A stretch of 64,000 nt of DNA, taken from NCBI RefSeq assembly GCF_029227915.1, contig NC_079882.1:14892501-14956500 (forward strand), given 5' to 3'. The notes beneath the pieces are model-generated. The model was not told where the DNA came from. It made no database searches and saw nothing but the letters and a program-made list of their open reading frames with translations. The stretch's first letter is position 1. Every line of letters begins with the position of its first letter. The position numbers were made by a program, and so were the translations under genes. This DNA comes from Hydractinia symbiolongicarpus. Lineage: Eukaryota; Cnidaria; Hydrozoa; Anthoathecata; Hydractiniidae. Of this stretch, positions 44,675-53,109 are shown piece after piece.

Positions 44675-44887
44675 TTAATTGAGCAATTCTCCAGTATCGC
44701 CATCGATCAGTAAATCTCCATCATATATCACTCGTCTACGCTTCTCCTTAGGGTCTCTCGGGCATTGTTCAAGACGCTTATCCAATGCTATCATTGAACA
44801 TGGTTCGCAGTAGGGTCCATCGGTTTGAGTGGAGGCATCCTTGTATTTAACCTTACGAATCGCCTCGATAAGGGTGGCTTTATTCAT
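44675..44887 (-). CDS. 70-residue Polinton protein with one CxxC
   Basis: Intact short ORF MNKATLIEAIRKVKYKDAS, then DGPYCEPCSMIALDKRLEQC, then KEKRRRVIYDGDLLIDGDTG. One C-x2-C pair plus a third Cys could bind metal, perhaps as a dimer. The RRR patch is followed by an acidic tail. No relative recognised. It follows the 210-residue gene on the same strand after a hairpin at 44948-44981, and its own stop touches the convergent hairpin. Confidence 0.55.
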   Translation of the reverse strand: MNKATLIEAIRKVKYKDASTQTDGPYCEPCSMIALDKRLEQCPRDPKEKRRRVIYDGDLLIDGDTGELLN

Positions 44888-44947
44888 GGTTGATATGCTA
44901 CGGATACCTAACGCCCTGGCTTTTTTAATTCGGTAATGAACATGTTT

Positions 44948-44981
44948 GTTTTGGTATGCTGGATCAACAACATACCAAAAC
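44948..44981. terminator. hairpin after a leftward gene
   Basis: GTTTTGGTATG and CATACCAAAAC form a perfect 11-bp stem around a 12-base loop. It starts 10 bases after the TAA (44991-44993) that ends the conserved C-terminal frame of the gene to its right. It separates that gene from the 70-residue gene. Confidence 0.5.
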
Positions 44982-44990
44982 CTCTCACAT

Positions 44991-45628
44991 TTAGTCTACT
45001 ACGACGAAGGATTCGTCATCAGAATCACTAAGATAGCGGGTGCCATAAAACTCGACAACCTTATACTTGCACTCCTCCAATTAGGTTGCATGTAGTAATT
45101 TGAACCTTGCTTGTATATGCCAGATAGCTTGATGATGGCATTGCACTCGCAGCTTTGTTTTAGTGGTACTTGTTTGGAATGAAAATCAGTTCTGACATTA
45201 CCCTCCCACTCCTTCGCTTTGGTGGTGAAGTGTTTACCTTTTTTCACAGGTGGGGTGGTGAAGCAATGACCCTCCAAGGACTCTACCTTAGTCAGGATAC
45301 TCTCATACTTCTCTAGCCACTCGGGATGGTTATAGATATCGAATGACATGGTAAGAGAGCAGCCCTCGTCATAACGCGAGGCACCATTGGAACAGAGCTT
45401 CTTAGGTGTCTTGATCAATAGAGGGGATAACTTGTTGTCACTATTTTTATAGCCAATAATGAAGCGTTCATTTTTACTCTTGTTTGCTGGAATAGCATCG
45501 CTTAGCACGATATTTTCAATGTTTACATCTTCGATATTTAGTGGAATCGCTTTGGCATAAAAGTCTCTTGAATTAACATTCTCGTTACCAAATTTTAACA
45601 TTCTTTTATTTATGGAAACAAAATTCAA
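44991..45628 (-). pseudogene. uncharacterised Polinton protein, about 210 residues (C-terminal frameshift)
   Basis: The ATG at 45628 directly follows the stop codon of the upstream gene with no gap. The frame is open through MNFVSINKRMLKFGNENVNS, IENIVLSDAIPANKSKNERF, PLLIKTPKKLCSNGASRYDE, YNHPEWLEKYESILTKVES and GIYKQGSNYYMQ. There an indel near 45083 diverts it into a basic tail. The acidic C-terminus expected for the family (ending in YLSDSDDESFVVVD) is readable in another frame down to the TAA at 44991. The protein is a familiar uncharacterised component of cnidarian Polinton-like elements, in my recollection. The phrase SYDE/FDIYNHPEW and cysteine spacing suggest a compact beta-rich fold, but no function is known. 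Confidence 0.65.
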
Positions 45629-45787
45629 CTAGGGTTTGTTACAGGTACAGCTACCACCATTATACGTAATGTATTCATAATAGCAATACCAGCAGAGCAG
45701 CTTACCTTTTATAAGAAATCTCCGTCCACATGAGCATCTATCATAGGTGTCGAGTACCCTTTCGCACTTATCACATTGTTCTCGCAT
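45629..45787 (-). CDS. 52-residue eight-cysteine zinc-ribbon-like protein
   Basis: The ATG at 45787 follows the leader AATAAATAAACA. The ORF reads MREQCDKCERVLDTYDRC, then SCGRRFLIKGKLLCWYCYYE and a final SCTCNKP. Four cysteine pairs (CDKC, CSC, CWYC, CTC) give eight cysteines in 52 residues, a probable two-zinc mini-protein. It is intact and wedged with 3 bp to the gene before it and 0 bp to the one after, exactly the packing of a viral gene row. It is too short for usual ORF cut-offs. A role in nucleic-acid binding or transcription is inference. Confidence 0.7.
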   Translation of the reverse strand: MREQCDKCERVLDTYDRCSCGRRFLIKGKLLCWYCYYEYITYNGGSCTCNKP

Positions 45788-45790
45788 TGT

Positions 45791-46582
45791 TTATTTATTC
45801 CATAAAATCTCAAGGTCTGCCTTTTCATCCTCTGAAAAACACCAATCCATGGACCTATCGGGATGCCATGCCAATGGAAGCAGCTCCTCCTTAATTTTAG
45901 ATTTTTCTTTCTTTCTCGTGTAATAGGCATCGAGCAAATGAGGATAAATGTTATCCCTTCGCATTTCCCGAGTGATGAAGCAGTCCGGAACGAACTTAAG
46001 CAGCCAGTCCCTCCCTTGAATTGTCCTAATGCACATTTCCCGGGTCTTTAAATGATCCGGGACATGCTCGAGTGATCTGGGATACTGTTCAACCGCTCTG
46101 GTACACATTTCCTGTGTCTTTAAATGATCTGGAATATCTCCGAGCAGCCAGGGCTCTTTTTCAAACGCCACAGCACACATTTCCTGGGTTTTGAAATGAT
46201 CCGGAACATACATGAGTGCACGGGGATTCCCTTGAACCGCCATAGCGCACATTTCCTGTGTCATGAGGTGATCCGGCACATCATCAAGCAGTTCGGGTTC
46301 TGCCCGAACCGCCCGAGTACACATTTCATATGTCTTGAAATGATCCGGAACATCCTTCAGTATCAACCAGGAGCGCCTCCTCACTACCCCAATACACATT
46401 TCTTGTGTCTTGAAATGGTCTGGAACATACTGCAGCAGCTCAGGCTTCTGCCGAACGGACGGGATACACATTTCACGGGTCTTCAAATGATCAGGAACAT
46501 ACTGTAGTACACAGGACTCTTCCCCAACTGCCTTGGTACACATTTCTTGGGTCCTGACGCGATTCTCATGATGTTGACTCAT
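45791..46582 (-). CDS. DUF4116-like repeat protein
   Basis: A 263-residue intact ORF consists of nine repeats of about 25 residues with the core VPDHxKTxEMC, a variable middle and an L-x-x-VPDH junction; the last unit has EMR instead of EMC. A non-repeat C-terminus follows, containing ELLPLAWHPDRSMDWCFSED. Repeats of this style (DUF4116) are known from giant viruses and protists, and the WHPDRxMDWC ending also recurs in large DNA viruses' repeat proteins. The family may mediate protein binding; no enzyme motif is seen. It heads a tightly packed three-gene row. Its upstream region has been replaced by a Helitron whose end lies 16 bp away, so its native promoter is lost or displaced. Confidence 0.75.
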   Translation of the reverse strand: MSQHHENRVRTQEMCTKAVGEESCVLQYVPDHLKTREMCIPSVRQKPELLQYVPDHFKTQEMCIGVVRRRSWLILKDVPDHFKTYEMCTRAVRAEPELLDDVPDHLMTQEMCAMAVQGNPRALMYVPDHFKTQEMCAVAFEKEPWLLGDIPDHLKTQEMCTRAVEQYPRSLEHVPDHLKTREMCIRTIQGRDWLLKFVPDCFITREMRRDNIYPHLLDAYYTRKKEKSKIKEELLPLAWHPDRSMDWCFSEDEKADLEILWNK

Positions 46583-46598
46583 GCTTATTATTATTTTA

Positions 46599-47654
46599 CT
46601 AGTCGATAAAGCCCGTGGAAAAATCCACTGAGGCAGAATAAAAATTTTGATGACGTCAGCAACCCATCCACAAAAAAAATTAGAACTGTGCTTCCACGTT
46701 GCCTCTATTGTGTAGAGCTTAAACTGCTGATCAAGAAAATGTATATGATCATGTGCTTTTGATAAGCGGTTAATGAGATATAAGGGTTTTAAAATTTTGC
46801 TGACGTCAGCAATGGCCAGTCAAACCCCCAAAACTTTTATTTAGAAATTTGTATACCTGTTGCCTTCATCGTATAGATCTTGAAACACTGATCAAGAAAA
46901 TGTATAGTATCCTATGTTTTTGACAAACGCCTAAGGAGATTTAACGGCTTTAAAATTTTGCTGACGTCAGCAAAGTCCCTATCAAAAGATCCAAAAAAAA
47001 ATTCTTCACAAATTCGTACACCCGTTGCATTCATCGTATAGATCTTGAAACGCTGATCAAGAAAATGCATAGTGTCCTATGTTTTTGACAAACGCCTAAG
47101 GAGATTTAAGGGCTTTAAAATTTTGCTGACGTCAGCAAAGTCCCTATCAAAAGTTCCAAAAAAAATATCTTCACAAATTCGTACACCCGTTGCATTCATC
47201 ATATAGATCTTGAAATGTTGATCAAGAAAATGTATAGGAACGTGCACTTTTGACAAACGGTTGCAGAAATATTGGGATTTGAAGGTTTTGTGATGACGTC
47301 ATCAACCCGTCCATTCCGAAACGGATTCGGGGATCCAGGTTTGGGAAACTTACCCAAATTGGTCCCAGGTGGTCCCTAGTTACCCAAGCAGTGAAAAATC
47401 ATTGACGTCACCACCTCGTTTCCAAGTTATTTGGCCTCAAAGTTTTAAGTGCACTGTAACGGCTTCATTAATTTAATATAGGATATTGACGTTAAAGTGG
47501 TGTTATTGACGTCGCGCCGTATCGTCAGAAAATTTAGCATATTAGACATGCATTTTTCGGTTACTTCAAAGAAAATTTCGGTAAGATTAAAGGAAAATGA
47601 ACATATCCACTTTGCCTGTTACAGACACACGGAACTGGCGTATTATTATATAGA
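46599..47654 (-). mobile_element. non-autonomous Helitron with internal 165-bp repeats
   Basis: On the minus strand the 5' end is A|TCTATATAATAATACG. The 3' end has the hairpin GTGGATTTTTCCAC followed by GGGCTTTATCGACTAG|T, matching Helitron rules (5' TC, 3' hairpin, CTRR, A/T insertion site). Inside are four copies of a roughly 165-bp unit (GATCAAGAAAATG at about 46730, 46891, 47056 and 47221), each with a TGACGTCA or TGACGTCAGCA palindrome. No Rep/helicase ORF. It inserted just upstream of the DUF4116-like gene. Confidence 0.8.
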
Positions 47655-47837
47655 TCCCGAGCTCAATTAGCAATCACAACCCTATTGAATTTTCCTTACT
47701 CAATTGCACAATCTCTATTTTTTGTTGATGTCAGCATTATTCTCATTAATACGCATGCGTTGGATTTATCGGGATCGGAATTAATCGGATTATATCGGAA
47801 TTGGGACTTCGGATCCCAGGAATTCGAGTTTGAGAGA

Positions 47838-48127
47838 AAGCCCCTATATTATGCAATGAAGCGTGACATCATTTCTAGAGCAGTTTACTCATTGCTGTAT
47901 GATATGCGTGCGCGACTGCACCAGAACATACAATTTCCTATCTCTAATTCCCGCAAAAAGAATACCGTAAATGGTCGAATAAACGCGGGGTCGTTTATTC
48001 AAAAATTGACTTTCTAGGAGGGGCGTTTAATCGCCGGGGGCGTTTAATATAGGTTCCGTGAAATTTAGTTAAGTATATTATGTATGTTGAAATGTATTTA
48101 CAAGAGTAGCTTACACTAAAAATTACG
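47838..48127. repeat. Polinton right terminal inverted repeat, inner part
   Basis: The reverse complement of this stretch matches 34905-35015 and 33885-34000 of the left side. It includes TAAATTTCACGGAAC, AAATACATTTCAACATA and ATTCTTTTTGCGGGAATTA. It also keeps about 75 bp (CGTTTAATCGCCGGGGGCG and neighbours) that the left side lacks. Confidence 0.85.
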
Positions 48128-48345
48128 TAAATTATTAATAATAATAACAATAACAATAACAATAACAATAACAATAACAATAACAATAACAATAACAACA
48201 ACAACAATAACAACAACAACAACAACAACAACAATAACAATAACAATAACAATAACAATAACAATAACAATAACAATAACAATAACAATAACAATAACAA
48301 TAACAATAACAATAACAATAACAATAACAATAATAATAATAAATA
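48128..48345. repeat. (AATAAC)n microsatellite, the 3' tail of a LINE
   Basis: About 36 hexamer units with some AAC interruptions. It begins exactly where the Polinton repeat stops and ends where the LINE 3' untranslated region starts, so on the LINE's strand it is a (GTTATT)n tail that later expanded. Confidence 0.9.
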
Positions 48346-49684
48346 TTTAAAGTGGCTAGCCCAGAAAATCACAAAAACCTATAGTTAGTGGATTGTTTCC
48401 ACTGGGGGCCACTAGAACAAAAAAGAAACAAAAAATGATAAACCTTAGACTGCCTCAGCTCAATCAAACATAGTAACATTTATAATCTGTGAAAATTGAA
48501 AAGAAAAAGAATAAAAAACAAAAATGTTACCCCTTCAGAGTTCTCAACTTTTTTTAACTGGCTGTGGTTGCCGAAAAAGATTGTTTCAGTTTTGTGCGTA
48601 TTAATAGTCATTTTGTTATTATTCAGCCAGAGGTCGATTTGCGAAAGTTCTAACTCGAACTGGGAGACAAGGGTATCCAAGTTATTATGAGACGAAATAA
48701 TTATTGTATCATCTGCATATGGATGGTGGTAGTTTGAATTGATGACAGATTTTAAGTCATCAATATACAAAAGAAAGGGCAGTGGCCCCAACACAGATCT
48801 CTGCGGCACCCCAACAGCGTCTTCATGAAGCAGATCTGATCCTGTGTCGTTTACAAGAGTCAGCTACATTCGGCCCGTTAAGTAGGACACAAACCAGTCA
48901 AAGGCAGGATCTCTGATGCCAAAACACCATAGTTTTTATAACAAAATTTTTTATTATCAACAGTGTCAAAAGCTTTTTTAAGGTCAATGAGCACAGCACA
49001 AACACAGTTATGTTGGTCAAGCTCAGTAAGAATAAAATCAGAGTCATCGACTACCGCAGTTTCTGTGGAAAAGAGTTTTCGAAATCTGGACTGTCCGTCA
49101 TTCAGGAAGTTGTGCTCAGAAATAAAATGAGACATTTGATCATGCACTAACTTTTCAAAAATTTTAATAGGAATTGGCAAAATGGAGATAGGCCGATAAT
49201 TAGTAGGATCTGTTTTATTGCCACTTTTAAAAATAGGCGAGGCCCTTTTAGTCTTCCAACATTTAGCTAGGTACATAACCAGTAAATAAAGATTTGTTGA
49301 AAAGACTTGATAAATAAATACTTAAAACTGACGAACCTGCTTTTAGCAGTCGTGAACCAATTCCGTCCAAGCCTGTAGCTTTATTATTTTTCGACATTTT
49401 TGGTCTCAATACGAGCCCACCGAAAATCGTGTCCGCTGACAGGTGGATTAACATTAGTAGTGTCAGAAGAAAATTTAGAGGCTAGTTTGGCACCAACACT
49501 GACAAAAAATGAATTGAATGTGTCGGAAATTTCTTTTGGGTGAGAAGTTTCTGTACCATCGTTTTGGACTACTCGTTTTATCGAGGTAGTATTGCCTGAC
49601 TTTTTTGAAATTCCTGCAAAACGTCGTTTTTGAGTCGATTTTTGAGACCTATTACCTGGTTCCTTTTGTGTTTGAAAGCTTCCC
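48346..49684 (-). pseudogene. CR1/Jockey-like LINE, 5'-truncated, reverse transcriptase fragments
   Basis: On the minus strand the sequence begins in the linker before the reverse transcriptase and reads SKNNKATGLDGIGSRLLKAG, then WKTKRASPIFKSGNKTDPTN with YRPISILPIPIKIFEKLVHD, then LIDLKKAFDTVD (motif A), SVLGPLPFLLYIDDL (motif B region), YADDTIIIS (catalytic YADD) and LWLNNNKMTINTHKTE. These are hallmarks of the CR1/Jockey group. Stops and frame changes break it, and the 5' endonuclease is missing. The 5' truncation point falls inside the Polinton repeat, whose left counterpart is uninterrupted there, proving insertion after the Polinton. Confidence 0.85.
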
Positions 49685-49918
49685 AGTCTATGATGGACTA
49701 TTTTTCTTTCGCCATGCCTAGTTTTCAAGGGTGTTCTATCTTGTAAAGAATGTTTCATTCACAAAGATTCGAAGAAAATGCCAATCACAGCCATTTATAT
49801 TAGCGTTCATAACTCGATCACCACGATATAACCAGGGCAAAAAAACATAATCGGGCCATGCGTACATAATCCGGCCGTCCTGTTTATAAACAGACCGTTT
49901 TCGCAATCCGGGCAGAAC
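49684..49918. repeat. Polinton right terminal inverted repeat, outer part
   Basis: Its reverse complement matches 33672-33880 block by block: TTGTTCTGCCCGGATTGCG, GATTATGTACGCATGG, GAACGCTAATATAAATGGCT, GTGATTGGCATTTTCTTCGA and AGATAGAACACCC. The outer limit is set by loss of similarity beyond TTCTGCCC. Confidence 0.85.
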
Positions 49919-50055
49919 AAACCCACTATAGTTCCAGGGTCACACTGTCTTAAAAAATTATTTTGAATGCGCTACAATTTTCGACATTCCATTTTTGCTT
50001 TCTGTAGGAAGCATATAGATGGAAGGATTGGTCAGGTCAAGTCAAAGCAGGTAAA

Positions 50056-50199
50056 ATGGAGAATGATAACATTGATGATACCACTGCGGACGAAAGCGAA
50101 GAATTAGAGTATTTTCAACAAATTATGAACGATAACGAAAGCAAGTTAAGTGAAAGTGATGAAGAATTTGGTTTCATACCTGCACCAATAGGTAGCTAG
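50056..50199 (+). CDS. short acidic ORF, possible first exon
   Basis: ATG at 50056 opens MENDNIDDTTADESEELEYF, QQIMNDNESKLSESDEEFGF and IPAPIGS before a TAG. The composition (many D, E, S and N) is protein-like and resembles acidic first exons of transposases such as the one at 29819. An in-frame GTAGCT donor at 50192 would end the exon. No downstream exon was found. It lies 140 bp outside the Polinton. Confidence 0.35.
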   Translation: MENDNIDDTTADESEELEYFQQIMNDNESKLSESDEEFGFIPAPIGS

Positions 50200-50219
50200 C
50201 TAAGCCAGTCAGGGAGGAA

Positions 50220-51368
50220 CTGTTAATTAGCCTGTACGGAATAGTTATCCCATACCAGGATTATACGGATTATACGGAACGTACAGTATGATTACCCGCT
50301 TATAAGGGTAATTATAGATGACTTGCCAATGTGTACAAAAGTTAAAAAGTTTGCAGTCCTTTGTTCATGCGCAAGAATTTTGTGGCTAGGTAGAAAATAT
50401 AAACAACAGACCACACAAGAATCAAAGAAATCCATCCCAAAAAAAGAAATAATCCCTTAAAATAAGGGAATCATTTTCAAGAAAAATTAGAAGAAAATCC
50501 CAGTACCTCTTGGACCTTAGGATGAGGGTGCCAATAAGCTGCATACGCTGTAAAAAGTGCGGGTGTTTTCAGGAGAGTTCTGCGTTGAAAAAACCTGCAT
50601 AGACCCGAACAAAAACACTCAAAGATTCACCACAAATGATTCGAAAAACTATAAAAATTAAAATAAACTTATGTAATGTGGTAGCGAAGTTCTTAAAATA
50701 ACTGTTGTTGATGGTTTTTGATAAGATTTACTTAATAAACAACTTATAAACTTTATTAACTCCTTTCTCTTCAAGCACCTTTTTCCAACTGTCGTCCGCA
50801 TGGTATGTTACAAGGTATTACATTCCAGGAGTGCATCGGACGAGTTCGCAATAGTGCAGGCCGTTAAATTTAATTCGAAAAGTCGGCCTTATATATGTGG
50901 ATGTTTTCTGCTTATCGGCACCCTCTTATCTTAGGCTACTCAAAAAATCTTTAATCTTCGTTAATAGCCATTTTATCTTGTGAGAGTCCTGCTTTTATAC
51001 CTACACAAAAGTGCATGCATGCCCATTGTTCTTGAAATGAAATCAAACCAAAATTTGTCACACTTTTTTTTATTGACGTTTGCATAGCTATCTAGTGCTG
51101 TAACATGTTCTGCTTCAATAAAAAAAAGCAATAAAAAGAAATGACTGTGCCAAAAAGATTAATTGTTATACCGACTTTGCTAACGCTGCATGGCCTCAGC
51201 ATAATCATAACAAATATACTGGCTGTTATCGCTTAATTAGCTGTGTACCGCATGAGTGACTAATTATACTGTATGTACCTAATAATTATTCTGTATCAGC
51301 TAACTATCCTACTTAACAGTTCTCCTTGACTGTAAGTCATTATTAAAAAAAAGATTTTTAGTACAGCT
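50220..51368. other. non-coding stretch
   Basis: No gene seen. AT-rich with a few ordinary short ORFs. I find no terminal repeat or array. Confidence 0.5.
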
Positions 51369-51369
51369 A

Positions 51370-52736
51370 AGGGATCGTTTCCAAGATCGTTTTATTTTTG
51401 ATACAAATTAAAATGATTTTCATCGTATGAAAATTTCATAATCCTATTCTGAAACGAATTAAATGTTTCATATTTTTTTCATGAAGCGATTTTATAACAG
51501 ACCAAGAAAAATGAAACGATTTGGAAACGATTCAGAAAAAATTCTGAAACAATTTGATACGATTGTCAGAATATCATTCTGATACGATGTACAGGTGTTA
51601 ATGATGTATCATTAAAATGAATTTTAAAATGATGTTACAGTAAACCAATTAAATCCAATTAAACTTGGTACACGTAAATAATTTTTTTGTAAAAATTGGT
51701 GTATTTTGTTTTAAAAATGATAAGAACACGATCCTTCCAGGCATAGATATTGCTTTTCTATAATTTGGCAAACAAACATTTGGCCACGAAAATTGATGTC
51801 GCAGTATTTTTTTCTAAATTAAAAAGAATGTGTTTTTTTCAAAGTTAAACATCGCAACATTTTGTTCTAAAATGAAGAGAAAATGTCTTAATAAAGCTTA
51901 AATATCGCCGTAATTCGTTACAAAATGACAAGAAATCGTCTCTACGAAGCTTAAATATTGCCATAATTCGTTCTATAAGGACAAGAAAATGACCCTACAA
52001 AGCTTAAAAATATCGCCATAGACAGATAGATGTGCATATTTTCCATGGCTAACCTCACAAATATTGAGGGATATACTCTGTTTATTATTTCCAGGAGGGG
52101 CCATGGCTTAGATGAGGAGTCCTACAGTATTTAATGCTCATTTTGAGCTAAGCAGACCCAATTATGGTCCAAGGTCTACCAGACAGCTCCCTGTAGAATC
52201 CAACGGCGCACACATTGTGCCCATCTTCCCTCGGGTTAACCTGGGGCTATGGTAACCTTCACTCGCCCTTATTAAATCACCAAGGGATAACACATTCTAA
52301 AATGATGAGAGAACATAAAAAATAGCCCTATTTTGTTATAAAAGGAGAGCAACTGCAACCGCTATTTAATGACAGTGAAAAGGTTTCGAACGCAGTTGCT
52401 GTGAAATATATTTTTTTTTCATTAGCATGTGCTTTTTACTGTGTAAATATCCATTTGATTACTTGATAGATTATTATTTTTTTCTTATTATTCCTCAACA
52501 CCATGAAACGATTTCAAAACGATATCAAATGCTGAAACAAATTATGCTGTTTGAAACGATCATACAGAACAAAACCTTTTTGAAACAAATTTAGTTTTAT
52601 AGGTAATGAAACGATTTTCATGTGATTAAAACAATTTCAAAAATGTCATTTTAAAATCATTTCGAATTCATATGGCAAGTCATGTTAATTAAAAAATAAA
52701 ACGATCCTTTTTAAAACGGTCTTGGAGATGATCTCT
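51370..52736. mobile_element. non-autonomous DNA transposon with GATCGTTT inverted repeats
   Basis: The left end AGGGATCGTTTCCAAGATCG and the right end (opposite strand) AGAGATCATCTCCAAGACCG continue to TTTT. They agree at 20 of 24 positions. GAAACGATTT-type motifs recur throughout both halves (51480-51600 and 52500-52640), mirroring each other. A 60-bp direct repeat array sits at 51780-52020, and a less AT-rich block (52090-52270) looks like a nested insertion. No transposase. TA precedes the left end and AA follows the right, so a TA duplication is possible but not proven. Confidence 0.65.
51780..52020. repeat. about 60-bp direct repeats
   Basis: Three to four units with AAAGCTTAAATATCGCCRTA, ATTCGTT and AARGACAAGAAAATG. 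They are inside the GATCGTTT element. Confidence 0.6.
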
Positions 52737-52985
52737 AACATAATAGCTAACTGGCTAGATTAACTAACACAAATTTCAGATGCCTAATGATTTTTTTCCA
52801 TCCTCTCCTTGTCGTTTAGAAAATTTCAGTCAGAGAAGTCTGTTATTAAATGTCAACCAATTAATTATAGCTAGCTAGATACTACAGATTTTTATAATTT
52901 TATTATCCATTTTCATCTTACCAATCATAGTGTGCATAATAAAATAAGTGGGAGTAATGGGGAGGACAAAGTTTTGTGTGTCTTA

Positions 52986-53109
52986 TCTCTATAATAATAG
53001 CCGTATTCTGTCTGTCCCTGTGCAAAATAGTACCTCAAGTAGCGGGACACACGAAATGTGGTATATAAAGGGTAGGCAAACCATTGGACTTACCCACGGG
53101 CCAACGACT
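52986..53109 (+). mobile_element. single mini-Helitron
   Basis: A|TCTCTATAATAATAGCCG at the 5' end, then CTGTCTGTC, GCAAAATAGTACC and CACACGAAATG, ending CCCACGGGCCAACGACT. It has the same plan as the array units at 9375-9804 but a damaged 3' hairpin. 124 bp, non-coding. Confidence 0.65.

Larger units (their letters stand above)
33672..49918. mobile_element. Polinton/Maverick element with nested insertions
   Basis: Long inverted repeats bound the element. The left one is 33672-34010 plus 34905-35015; the right one is 49684-49918 plus 47838-48127. Paired blocks include TGTTCTGCCCRGATTGCGAA, GATTATGTACGCATGG, GTGATTGGCATTT, AAATACATTTCAACATA, ATTCTTTTTGCGGGAATTA and AATGATGTCACGCTTCATTG. Inside are polymerase B, integrase, a capsid protein, a penton-like protein and about eight small genes. 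Later insertions are a foldback element (left repeat), a LINE with its tail (right repeat) and a Helitron. Without them the core is near 12.8 kb. I could not identify a 6-bp target duplication, nor a packaging ATPase or cysteine protease. Confidence 0.85.

Noticed and set aside
45863-46507. Plus-strand ORFs with regular repeats (HFLGFEMIRNI)
   Set aside because: Antisense shadow of the DUF4116-like repeats on the minus strand.
47995-48372. Poly-leucine ORF
   Set aside because: Translation of the hexamer tail of the LINE.
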